NCBI RefSeq assembly: GCF_031846345.1 | Contig: NZ_JAVRHX010000002.1 | Coordinates: 558,001-622,000 of the forward strand | DNA from: Glaciecola petra | GTDB lineage: Bacteria > Pseudomonadota > Gammaproteobacteria > Enterobacterales > Alteromonadaceae | DNA: 64,000 nucleotides | Direction of reading: 5' to 3' | In this document: positions 42,400-52,000 of the stretch, piece by piece | Layout: the number at the start of each line of letters is the position of its first letter | How positions within the stretch are numbered: the first letter of the stretch is position 1 | Program-made: the position numbers and the translations under genes | Notes under the pieces: model-generated | What the model saw: the letters and a program-made list of their open reading frames with translations, nothing else | Told to the model about the DNA's origin: nothing | Database searches by the model: none

Positions 42400-44046
42400 T
42401 TATAACTGAGCAATGCACTCTACTTCTACTTTTGCATTAAGCGCCAAGCCATTTGCCCCAAAAGCACTGCGAGTGGGCAAGTTGTCAGTAAAATATTGTT
42501 TATATACAACATTAGCTTTGGCCCACTCATCGATATCAGCAAGCATCAATGTACACTTAACAACATCGTTATAATCCAAATCGTAGTCTTTTAATACACT
42601 ACCGATATTCTTTAAGGTTTGGTGCATTTGCGACTCAATAGTATCGCCAGCTAGAGTCATGGTGGTGGGTAAATTGCCGATTTGCCCTGACATCCATAGC
42701 GTACCATCGACCTGTTTTGCATTTACAAAGGGTAGGCCAGGCATGTCTCCACGAAAAACAAATTGACCATTTTTAATCACGTGCCTTATCTTCTTTGTAT
42801 TCTCAATGTCAGCCGATGGGTCTTCATCCAGAATGACTAAGTTTGCTCGTTTTCCAGCCGCAAGATAACCATGAGTTTGCTCAATACCTAAAGCCTGAGC
42901 ATTAATCAAGGTGGCACTTTGAATAGCTTGTAATGGAGTCAGTCCACCTTCATTTACTAATAAGCTAAGTTCTTTAAATAAAGGTGGCAAAGCATCGTTT
43001 TCTAAATCTGCAAAAGCATCGGTTCCTGCGCCAATTTTTAAGCCTTCTTGGGCAGCTAAACGTAATAAAAACTTAGCTTGTTGATAGTTCTTTTTTCTCA
43101 CATCGTTGGCGCTTTTGGATCTTTCAAAGACCGACATGGTTGCGTCAAGTATCACATCATTCTTTTTAATAGCATCGAAAAGTTCATCGTAACTGCCAGC
43201 ATCCATAGAACGTTCGAATAAATCATCCGACAATTGTTTTTTACCTATTCGCCAATCACGGAAATTAGCAATAACTTGACCAGCTAAATCAGGGATATGC
43301 GACATCACTTCGACACCAGCTTGCACAGATTCAAGCGGAGTGGCGGGCGAAATAAGAGTATGTGCCCAAACCTTTAAACCGTGTTCTTTAGCGCTGGTGT
43401 ATAATGGAGGTAACACATCCGCTGGCAAATCCGCATATACCTTTATACCAGTTGCGCCAAGCCCTTTTGCTTGAAGAACAATAGCATCAAAGTTTGACTC
43501 ATTATCAACTGACCGCATCCAAACGGTGTTACCTGACTGCCTGCCTTTAGCCGACGCTATAGTGCGTGGGTCATCAAAAAATGTTTGGCCGCCAATAATT
43601 ACAGAAAAATAAATATCTGGCGATTGAATTTGATCAATTTCGGCTAAACGTTTTAGGTTTGCTAGCGTTCGCCCGTCACCGCCCATATCTCTTACGCTAG
43701 TTACACCACCACGCAATAAGTGTTGTAAACGCGCCTTAGTCGTTGAGAACTTGTCCCACGTATCTGGGTTGGTAGCATGATGTACATGAGCGTCTATTAA
43801 GCCAGGTATCGCATATTTGCCGGTCATGTCGATATAAATTGCATTTTCTGCTGTACTTTTGTAATCACCTTTTTCAATAGATGAAATTTTAGCGTCGGAA
43901 ATGACAATCGTCATATTTGGTTTTAGCGCTAGGGTTTTAACATCAATAATATTAATGTTATGTAGCACCAATTCATTCACTTTAGCTATGCTGAAGTTAG
44001 AGATACAACATAGGGTTATGGCAAAAGTAACAAACAGCTTCTTCAT
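42400..44046 (-). CDS. Secreted amidohydrolase fused to a RidA (YjgF) domain
   Basis: 548 residues. A signal peptide (about 1-21) is followed by an imidazolonepropionase-like amidohydrolase (about 22-430): GLIDAHVHH gives the metal-binding HxH, with later WAHT, MSH and AGTDAF ligands, and the composite domain closes with ADIENTKKIRHVIKNG. From about residue 435 a RidA domain follows, with LPTRSAFGANGLALNAKVEVE carrying the imine-deaminase Arg. RidA removes reactive enamine/imine products, so the fusion suggests an amide or cyclic substrate whose product is an imine. It starts 18 bases after the upstream serine hydrolase. Confidence 0.9.
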   Translation of the reverse strand: MKKLFVTFAITLCCISNFSIAKVNELVLHNINIIDVKTLALKPNMTIVISDAKISSIEKGDYKSTAENAIYIDMTGKYAIPGLIDAHVHHATNPDTWDKFSTTKARLQHLLRGGVTSVRDMGGDGRTLANLKRLAEIDQIQSPDIYFSVIIGGQTFFDDPRTIASAKGRQSGNTVWMRSVDNESNFDAIVLQAKGLGATGIKVYADLPADVLPPLYTSAKEHGLKVWAHTLISPATPLESVQAGVEVMSHIPDLAGQVIANFRDWRIGKKQLSDDLFERSMDAGSYDELFDAIKKNDVILDATMSVFERSKSANDVRKKNYQQAKFLLRLAAQEGLKIGAGTDAFADLENDALPPLFKELSLLVNEGGLTPLQAIQSATLINAQALGIEQTHGYLAAGKRANLVILDEDPSADIENTKKIRHVIKNGQFVFRGDMPGLPFVNAKQVDGTLWMSGQIGNLPTTMTLAGDTIESQMHQTLKNIGSVLKDYDLDYNDVVKCTLMLADIDEWAKANVVYKQYFTDNLPTRSAFGANGLALNAKVEVECIAQL

Positions 44047-44064
44047 CGCTTTTCCTATTTTAAT

Positions 44065-46023
44065 TTATAAACCGTAGATAGATGCGCCTATCAAATTCCA
44101 GTGATATAACAAATATACTGCAAATACTGAAAACATTGCATACATGGTATAGGTGATTCGTCGCCAAATAGGCCATTGTGAACCAAACCATGCTGGTATT
44201 ACGCTCAGTATATGGAGCAAGGCAACAAGGCAAAGCAAAACGCTTAGCGCAAAAGCGACTTTAACACTTGTAGGTGGAAACGATGTGTCGTCTATAGTGG
44301 TAATATCTAACTCGGAAAGTGACATGGCCGCGAATGCCAAACTAGCGAAAAAAGTACTCCATGAGACAACCGACGCGATGTTTATCCATGCTAACTTTTT
44401 ACCAATCGGAGTGAGGGTTAATCCTCTTCCATATCGATAGTACATGCCAAGTAAACTCGTCATTGATAATAAAACTACACCACCAAAGCCCAGAAATAAA
44501 GCGCCACTTGTTGAAATAAAAGAGATCCGTTCAAGCGTCGAAGAGCCTAAACTGCTATGTAATCTGAGTACTTCACCTGCTTCGTTTGTTACAACACGTA
44601 TGCGTCTTCCACTTTTACTTACCCAAATTTGGTCGTTTAGTGGCGCATAGCGGACGCTTGGTGTGCCAGGAAATACCAAATATCCATCGTCCGTAGCAGT
44701 AATTTGGATGTCGCTAGCTAAAGAAAACATTGCAGCGCCACTGGTAAAGTCTCTTCGATTGTTTAAATAGTTTCCGGCAACTAGTTTGGCCGCTTCAGGA
44801 TTTCCTTCAATCGCTAAAAATTTATCGATTGTGCCAGTTTTGCTTATTTGTCGCGCAATTGACCACGCTAAGCCTTCGCCACGAGCACCAGACGAATTCA
44901 TGTTTGAGGAGACAAACACACCCATATCTAGCTCAGGTATTATAAACATCCAGCTTAAAAACTGTGTCGCGCCACCGTGGCCCACGGTAGCAAAACCGTC
45001 AACATCATTGAGCATGAAGCCCCATCCCATGTCGTCGCCGCCTATTGCATCTTCAAACGCAGGCTTTTTAATCCGCTCCCAAGATTCTTGAGAGAGTAAT
45101 CGCCCGCCTTTATATTGAGTACCATCAAGTAACATACGCATAAAAATAGCCGCGTCTTTTGCATCCATGGCCACAGCGCCCACAGGCTCTTGGGGGCGAA
45201 CCGCCATATAATTGATCACTACAGGAGTGCCATTTTCTATTTTGTGTGGCTTAGCCATGCGTTGCTCAAGGGCAAGAGGATTACGCTCAATACCAGGGTC
45301 TCTTAAGGTGGTAGATTGCAGACCGACGGGTGCTAATATGCGTTGTTCTACAAATTCATAAAATGACAATCCGCTAACTTGCTCTACTACATAAGCGGCT
45401 ATATTGGTGCCTGAGTTTGAATAACTAGTGCGTTCTCCTGCTGGAGCAACTCTGTTGGGAATGCCAGTGGCGACTGCTTCTTCAATCGAAACATTGCGAT
45501 TAGGATCGAGAAAGTCCTTTAAACTGTCTTCAAAACCAGGTCGATGTGACATCAAATCGCGCATGGTAATTTGACGATCAAAAGCATCTTCTATAGCAAA
45601 ACCATCGAAGTAATTATTAACCGGCGCATTTAAATCCAACTTGCCTTCTTCGGCTAGCATATGTGCCGACAACCACACAAATAGTTTTGATATAGACCCT
45701 ATTCTAAATAAAGTTTCGTCTGTATTTAATGCGCCTGTTTCGGCATTTGCGATGCCATAACCTTTAGTAATTTGTTGCTCACCCAACACGACTGATACCA
45801 CCATCCCAGGTGGGTCAAAGTCGTTTATGGATGCGTCGACATAACCATCGATAAAGTGGCGTAAAGCATTAATGTCAATCTGGGAGCTATTGGTACTTTC
45901 TATCGGTTTTTCAATTGTCGTTTCGTTTTGAGCATTTAGCGTAAAACAAAAGGTAAAAAATAGGCTTATAAAGCAAAATATGTTGTGTTTTTTGCGTGAT
46001 ATTATTGTTTTATTGCAAGTCAT
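44065..46023 (-). CDS. Membrane-anchored serine hydrolase, beta-lactamase class C-like with C-terminal TM segments
   Basis: About 652 residues from ATG 46023 (MTCNKTIISRKK); a GTG at 46029 is also in frame. An N-terminal signal-like segment is followed by the catalytic domain: SISK (about residue 112), YSNSG (about residue 208) and GHGGATQF (about residue 352). A beta-rich region follows, then about four membrane segments (about 510-650). It is the first gene of the operon under regulon promoter copy 5. The C-terminal membrane part would hold the enzyme at the inner membrane facing the periplasm. Confidence 0.88.
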   Translation of the reverse strand: MTCNKTIISRKKHNIFCFISLFFTFCFTLNAQNETTIEKPIESTNSSQIDINALRHFIDGYVDASINDFDPPGMVVSVVLGEQQITKGYGIANAETGALNTDETLFRIGSISKLFVWLSAHMLAEEGKLDLNAPVNNYFDGFAIEDAFDRQITMRDLMSHRPGFEDSLKDFLDPNRNVSIEEAVATGIPNRVAPAGERTSYSNSGTNIAAYVVEQVSGLSFYEFVEQRILAPVGLQSTTLRDPGIERNPLALEQRMAKPHKIENGTPVVINYMAVRPQEPVGAVAMDAKDAAIFMRMLLDGTQYKGGRLLSQESWERIKKPAFEDAIGGDDMGWGFMLNDVDGFATVGHGGATQFLSWMFIIPELDMGVFVSSNMNSSGARGEGLAWSIARQISKTGTIDKFLAIEGNPEAAKLVAGNYLNNRRDFTSGAAMFSLASDIQITATDDGYLVFPGTPSVRYAPLNDQIWVSKSGRRIRVVTNEAGEVLRLHSSLGSSTLERISFISTSGALFLGFGGVVLLSMTSLLGMYYRYGRGLTLTPIGKKLAWINIASVVSWSTFFASLAFAAMSLSELDITTIDDTSFPPTSVKVAFALSVLLCLVALLHILSVIPAWFGSQWPIWRRITYTMYAMFSVFAVYLLYHWNLIGASIYGL

Positions 46024-46054
46024 GTTCACAATCCTCTGCCTGAACTAATAACAC

Positions 46055-46110
46055 AGACTAGCAATTATTGAGTGGTATATAAATCCTAAAAACGTCAATA
46101 AAGCGTTAAT
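46055..46110 (-). promoter_or_regulatory. Regulon promoter copy 5 (upstream of membrane serine hydrolase operon)
   Basis: On the minus strand: ATTAACG-CTTT-ATTGACG (46110 to 46093; one mismatch in the second half), 32 bases, then TAGTCT (46060 to 46055). Outside the repeat its flanks differ from the other copies, so conservation here argues for function rather than recent duplication. Confidence 0.72.
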
Positions 46111-46250
46111 AATGTTTGTTCACCTATTACATATTCTGTAGTGTCGCTCTTGCTAGAGGAGTCTTCGCAGCGTAACCCGCTATGTTATGCAGTTGGATGC
46201 TCATAGCCTGTCATGAAAGACCGAATTGATAAGCGCTTCAATTATTGTTG

Positions 46251-47408
46251 TTAAAACAAATCCACATCGCCAAATTGACTGCTATGAGCAGGTTGTTTTT
46301 CAGATTCATTTTGCAGTATCGCTATTTTGTCATAAATAGCTTGAGCTGATTGTTCCAACAATTCAAAATCAACCCCTGATTGCTCGACCAATAGTTCTGT
46401 TTCGATCAACTTTAAAAAGAATTGTTCTTGGGCTTCAGTTAATTCTAATTTATCAAAACTTGTATTGATATTACCCGCAACATTTTGGATGATTTTATCA
46501 GTTTTATCTGTTTGTAAGGTAAGCGCCGTATGCAGTTCTTGGACTATATTTTTAGTTTCTGTTTGCAGCTCAGTTAACAGTAAATGTTCACCTATTGAAA
46601 ATATTTGTTCTTCTATACATGGGATGAGCTTAGCGCCGATATCTAATACACAATCGTAGGCGGTATCTCCCATATCACTCATCGATTTTACAAAAAGTGA
46701 TGCATGGTCGTCATTAAATACTAGCCTTCTTCCAAATCGAAAAACCCGGCCTTGATCTCTAACAACACTAAATACTTGTAAGGTACGTTCACCTACAACA
46801 TCTTTGTTTTCTTCGAAAGTACTAATATTACCTTGCGTGTCGGTTATTTGGAGTGCGCAGTGAATGCCTCGGCTGGAGAGTCCGTTTAAAACAGTTTGTG
46901 CTAAGGATTCAATACTTTTTGAATGATTAATTTCAGACAATAAATCAAATGCGAAACCATAATATGATGCTTGAGACATAGCAACACCAAGGACATCACG
47001 AGAATCTTGGTCGTTTTTTTCTAGCGCTTGATAGTTGTTTAAGGTGGCAACTATTCGTTGTAAACTTTCGAAAAATAAGACTACATTGTATGGTTTTACA
47101 AAGTAGTCGTATGCGCCGGCCGCAAAAATATCACGAATATCGTCTTCTTTAGATGTTTCGCCTATTGCAATAACAAGCGGTGGTGACGACATTGATTGGC
47201 TTGATATAAGTTTGCAAAGCGACAAACCGTCATACGCCTTTGTTTGCACATCCATAATGATAATGTCGTATTCATCAGCAAGTATTTCAGCCTCAGCTGT
47301 GTGTAGATCCTCTACAACCTTTAAGCTGAATTTTTGAGCCAGCATGAGTTGTAAAACTTCACGTGAAATTTTGTCTTCTTCGATGAGTAAAATATTGGCA
47401 GACTGCAC
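46251..47408 (-). CDS. Response regulator with receiver domain and uncharacterised C-terminal region
   Basis: 385 residues starting at GTG (47406-47408), with AAGGA upstream. The receiver domain (about 1-125) has LLIEEDK, the phosphoacceptor Asp in IIIMDVQTKAYDG (about residue 53) and DYFVKPYN (Lys). The middle (about 150-265) looks like a small alpha/beta, GAF-like domain. The last ~110 residues are helical, probably coiled-coil. The protein ends in QFGDVDLF, nearly the tail of the chemoreceptor at 685-1854. No DNA-binding or catalytic output domain is evident, so it probably signals by protein contact. Confidence 0.85.
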   Translation of the reverse strand: MQSANILLIEEDKISREVLQLMLAQKFSLKVVEDLHTAEAEILADEYDIIIMDVQTKAYDGLSLCKLISSQSMSSPPLVIAIGETSKEDDIRDIFAAGAYDYFVKPYNVVLFFESLQRIVATLNNYQALEKNDQDSRDVLGVAMSQASYYGFAFDLLSEINHSKSIESLAQTVLNGLSSRGIHCALQITDTQGNISTFEENKDVVGERTLQVFSVVRDQGRVFRFGRRLVFNDDHASLFVKSMSDMGDTAYDCVLDIGAKLIPCIEEQIFSIGEHLLLTELQTETKNIVQELHTALTLQTDKTDKIIQNVAGNINTSFDKLELTEAQEQFFLKLIETELLVEQSGVDFELLEQSAQAIYDKIAILQNESEKQPAHSSQFGDVDLF

Positions 47409-47522
47409 GCATACATCCTTATGTCACTGACAATCCTCAGGTTATATCATAAGCTTAGGTCTATGTGTAGGCGATCGCTTATAATTTTTTACAATATTAG
47501 TAACTTGGAAACATATATAATT

Positions 47523-47849
47523 TTACTCTTCAAACTTAACGGCTGTTCCATATGCGAGCAACTCAGCGGCACCTTGCGCTATCATAGACGTTGTAAAACG
47601 AACATTGATTATTGCATCGGCATCCAATGCTCTGGCGTCGTCTAACATTCGATCGATAGCTTGTTCCCGGCTTTCAGCCATTAACTTGGTGTATTCGTTG
47701 ATCTCTCCACCTAAAATATTCCTAAAAACGGCCAAAATATCCTTACCCAAATGACGGGCTCTAATGGTGTTGCCTCTCACCAATCCCAAGTGTTGTTTGA
47801 TAGTTTTACCCGCAAATTCATTGCCAGGTATAATTGCTATGTTTTTCAT
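47523..47849 (-). CDS. YbjQ/UPF0145 family protein
   Basis: 108 residues. LGLVRGNTIRARHLGKDI and ADAIINVRFTTS, then LAYGTAVKF, are the family pattern. It forms small pentamer-like assemblies in the wider family, of unknown function. Its start overlaps the anti-sigma factor stop by four bases, so it belongs to the sigma/anti-sigma operon and is probably under the same stress control. Confidence 0.9.
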   Translation of the reverse strand: MKNIAIIPGNEFAGKTIKQHLGLVRGNTIRARHLGKDILAVFRNILGGEINEYTKLMAESREQAIDRMLDDARALDADAIINVRFTTSMIAQGAAELLAYGTAVKFEE

Positions 47850-48292
47850 AGTTTTACTCCTTTGTACTTATCTGTTTTTCTAGCGATTAATTGTTGCCTT
47901 AAAACTGAAATGAAAACGCCAACCAAGCCGCCCCATATCAGACTATTCACTAGCTTTTCACCAAGCCCAATACTAGGGTTAGTCATAAATGTGAATGTAG
48001 CAAATGCTAAAGCAATACAAACGCCGATTATCATTGCACTAAAACCTATAATTTGTAGTGTCTTTGACTTTGGGTCATTTAACATGGCATCAATTTTGTC
48101 TTGCTCTATTTCAGGCATTGCAGTGCCTTTTACCGCTTGCTTGAGTATGTTGATATTGGCCAATGCCTGTTTGCACGATTCGCAATTTTCAATATGCACT
48201 TGCACCAGTTGACTTTGTTGTTGAGTGAGTTCGTTGTCGGCATAACCTGACAGTAACTCGGCTATATGTTCACATTTATTAAGATGACTCAT
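47846..48292 (-). CDS. Zinc-finger anti-sigma factor-like membrane protein
   Basis: 148 residues. The N-terminal zf-HC2/ZAS domain has CEHIAELLSGYADNEL and the HxxxCxxC cluster in VHIENCESC. Two membrane segments follow (about 90-112 and 120-140). It should hold the upstream ECF sigma factor inactive at the membrane until a signal releases it. AGAGGTG precedes the ATG, 11 bases after the sigma factor stop. Confidence 0.88.
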   Translation of the reverse strand: MSHLNKCEHIAELLSGYADNELTQQQSQLVQVHIENCESCKQALANINILKQAVKGTAMPEIEQDKIDAMLNDPKSKTLQIIGFSAMIIGVCIALAFATFTFMTNPSIGLGEKLVNSLIWGGLVGVFISVLRQQLIARKTDKYKGVKL

Positions 48293-48303
48293 GCAACACC
48301 TCT

Positions 48304-48801
48304 TTAGGATGATAACGTAATTAATTTATTGCCAAGTGCAGCTCTCGCTCGGTGTAATCTCGACATTACAGAGCCCTTTGCTATACCAAGAATTTCAGCA
48401 ATTTGTTGGTAGGAAAAATCGTGGTAGTCCTTCAACATGATTATTTCTCGATATTTAATATCAATGTCTTGTAAGGCCTGGTTTAGCAGTGCTTTTTGTT
48501 CTTCAATTATTAAGCCTGACTCAGGATTAAATACCTTCGAATTAAATGCCTCTTGTTCAGCTTCGTTGCTGATTTTATTTGCTGCTTGTCGTTTGTTTTG
48601 TCTAAGCTTATCTATGGATTTGTTACGAACTACTTTATAAAACCAAGGGCGAAAATCAGGGCTTTGGTGACTAGGAGCCGTTTTGTAGCTTAACGCTAAC
48701 GCTGCAGCATCCTGAAGGATGTCTTCTGCGTCAGCAGGCTCACCCACAATTTTAGTGGCAAGCTTAAAAGCATCTTTTACCAAATCAGCTAGTTCTTTCA
48801 C
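48304..48801 (-). CDS. ECF-type RNA polymerase sigma factor
   Basis: 165 residues starting at GTG (48799-48801), with GAGGG 8 bases upstream. Region 2 includes ADAEDILQDAAALAL and WFYKVVRNKSIDKLR. Region 4 includes YREIIMLKDYHDFSYQQIAEIL and GSVMSRLHRARAAL, the helix-turn-helix for the -35 element. It lacks region 3, as in the ECF group. It is co-transcribed with its probable anti-sigma factor and the YbjQ-like gene. The operon is divergent from the ThuA/dehydrogenase gene across about 295 bases. Confidence 0.93.
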   Translation of the reverse strand: MKELADLVKDAFKLATKIVGEPADAEDILQDAAALALSYKTAPSHQSPDFRPWFYKVVRNKSIDKLRQNKRQAANKISNEAEQEAFNSKVFNPESGLIIEEQKALLNQALQDIDIKYREIIMLKDYHDFSYQQIAEILGIAKGSVMSRLHRARAALGNKLITLSS

Positions 48802-49095
48802 TGTTTATTCCCTCAATCTTGAGTTTCGTCAAATCGGCTTGCCAAAATTACTGGCTGAGCAAGAAAAACAATCGATATACTTAAATAACGTTTTACCCTT
48901 GGTATTTATTCCATATTTTTTTCAAAATTAGGCAATTTGATATAAATACATACAAATTCCCTTTGGTTTTGTACCCAAATGATAATGAAATTTGCTATCT
49001 AACTTACCTTAGTCGTTTAAATAATGTTAACAAGTTGAATAATAATTGTGAGTTATATAGTCTTTCTGTCAGTTAAATTTAAAGGGATCACCAAA

Positions 49096-52000
49096 ATGAA
49101 AGGCATACTTGCTTGTTTATCAATTTCAATATTGCTGAGCTTACTTATAGCGTGCAACGAACAAGACAACACTGATTCCTCTGCTACTACTATAAAGCGT
49201 GTACTCATTTTTTCTAAAACAAGTGGTTGGCGACATCAATCTATTGAACATGGCACAGAAAAGCTGAAACAAAGTTTGACCAATAAAAATATAGCAGTAC
49301 ATAGCACAGAAGATCCTTCTATATTTAATAATTCAGACTTAGCTAGTTTTTCGGCTCTAATATTTTTGAATACCACTGGCGACGTATTGAATGAGGCTCA
49401 GCAAATCGCGATGGAGCGATACATACAAGCCGGTGGGGGCTATGTAGGGATTCATTCGGCCAGTGACACTGAGCACTATGGTGACTGGTATTGGTATCGT
49501 CGTTTAGTAGGTGGTGTATTTGCCGGTCATCCATCTGTACCTTCCAATGTGCAGAAAGCACGCATTAATGTGTTACGTAAGGATCATCCTTCTACCCGTC
49601 TTTTACCTGACAATTTTAGTATTGCAGATGAATGGTATGACTTTAAAAGTTTGTCTGAGCGACGTATTGACTTACTGAGTGTAGATGAAAAGTCTTATAA
49701 TGGCGGTGCTCATGGGGTTTATCATCCCATTGCCTGGTATCATGAGTTTGATGGAGGCAGGTCGTTCTACACAGGTTTAGGGCATAATAAAGACAACTAC
49801 GACAACCCACTTTTTATGCAACATTTATTGGGTGGGATAGACTATGCGATTGGCGAAAATAAAAGAGACTATAGTTTGTCTCGACCAGAACCCAATCGTT
49901 TTACCAAAGAAGTATTGCTCGATAATTTGATTGAACCAGTCAGCTTAGCCGTAAGCAATGATGGCGCTGCAGTCGTTTTTGTTGAGCGGAAAGGCAGTGT
50001 TAAGTGGTTTGATACCCTCGAAAATTCTGTCAGTGAAATTGGACAAATCGAGGTTTATTCGGCTGAAGGATTTGGTGAGTTTGGTTTGTTAATGGTCGCG
50101 CTCGATCCCAATTTCACCACAAATCAACACCTCTATTTAATGTATAACGCAGCGCCAACTGATCCTGAAGCAAATGGCCCTTTGCAACGATTGTCGCGAT
50201 ACACGCTAAAAGATGGTCGCCTGGATTTAAGCAGCCGGGTGGTTATGCTAGATTTTGCTAATGATGATACTTGTTGTCATACCGGTGGTAATCTTGAGTT
50301 TGACCAACAAGGCAATCTATTCATCGCGATAGGCGACAATACTAATCCTTTTGAATCGTTTGGAGTAGGACCAGGTGATTTTAGGGATGGAAGAGCTGCC
50401 CATGATGCTTACCGCTCAAGCGCTAATACTCAAGATTTACGTGGAAAAATTTTACGCATTACCCCTCAAGAAGATGGTTCTTATACGATTCCTGAAGGTA
50501 ACTTATTTAGCGACCCAGCAGATGGTAGAGCTGAGATTTATGTCATGGGGACACGCAATCCTTATACTATTGCCTTTGATGATAGTGAACAAACATTATA
50601 CTACGGTGATGTAGGCCCTGATGCGCCGGCTTTTGAGGCGGAGCATGGCGCTCGAGGTCATGATGAAATTAACAGAGTGCGTCAAGCGGGTAATTTTGGA
50701 TGGCCTATGTTTATCGCCAATAATAAAGCGTATAGACAATACGATATGCAAACGCAAACTGCGGGTGCTTGGAACAATCCTTTACAGCCCAATAACTTAT
50801 CGCCACGTAATACCGGCACTGAAAAGCTACCACCCGCTCAAGGCGCCTATGTGTATTATCCTTATGCACAGTCAGATATTTTTCCAGAGTTAGGTTCAGG
50901 CGGCAGAAATGCTTTAGTTGCGGGTGTTTATCGCCATGACCCAGAAAAAGTAGCGCAGAACACACAAGCCTTTCCAGAATATTACGAAGGTGGCTTGTTT
51001 ATTTCAGACTTTATGCGGAGATGGATTAAAGTTGTATTTAGTGATGACCAGGGTGATATTTACAAAATTGAAGAGTTTATGCCAGATGCAGAATTTGCCG
51101 CACCGCTTGACTTGACGTTTAGCAAACAAGGCATCTTATATGTTCTTGAATATGGGTCAAAGTGGCATGCAGGAAATATTGATGCACGATTATCGAGAGT
51201 TGTTTTTAATGGATATGGTAATCGTTCACCACAGGCTATTGTAAACTTGTCTACGAGACAGGGTGCATCGCCATTGAATGTTGTAGCGACTGGCGAAATG
51301 TCGAGTGACCCAGATACCGACCCTCTCACGTTTACATGGCAAGTGGTTAAATTGAGCGAACAAGAAACCCCGCAAGATGCCGATTATGCCAAGGCGATTA
51401 TGAGTGCCGATGATAAACACGCTGAGTTTAGCTTTGATGAAAAAGGGCGCTACGGTGTCTTGCTAAGTGTGGCTGACGATAAGGGGCAAACTAGTCAAGC
51501 ATTCGATACTATAGAAGTGGGGAATGCTCCACCTGAAGTGAACATTACCATAAACGGAAACAACAGTTTTATTTGGCCAGAAGCAAAAAATGCTAGCTAC
51601 ACAGTGAGTATAAATGATTTAGAGGATGGTGTTGTTGATGAAGCGTCTGACGCCAAACAAAGGGTATACATTAGTTTGCTCAAACAACAAAGTGAAAGCG
51701 CTGATCAGGCCCTTGGTCACCTAGCAAACGATCCACTTGGTCCGGGTAGAGCGTCTGCCAAAAAGCATTTATGTTTAGGTTGCCATCAGGAAAAAACTGC
51801 ATCCGTAGGACCTTCATTTCAAGAAGTCGCCGACAAGTACCAAGACTTGGACGATCCGGTAGCTTATTTGGTCAGTAGCATTGCTAAAGGCAGCTCTGGC
51901 AAATGGGGTGAGCATCAAATGCCCCCCCATGATTTTTTAGCGGATGACGTTCGAGCAGGGCTATCGACTTATATTATGCAACTTAAATCTAAACCGCCGA

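Noticed and set aside
25307..46023. Antibiotic-resistance beta-lactamases
   Set aside because: The four serine hydrolases have SxxK/YxN but HGG or GGQ in place of KTG and extra tail or membrane domains, fitting the broad esterase/peptidase group rather than true AmpC enzymes.
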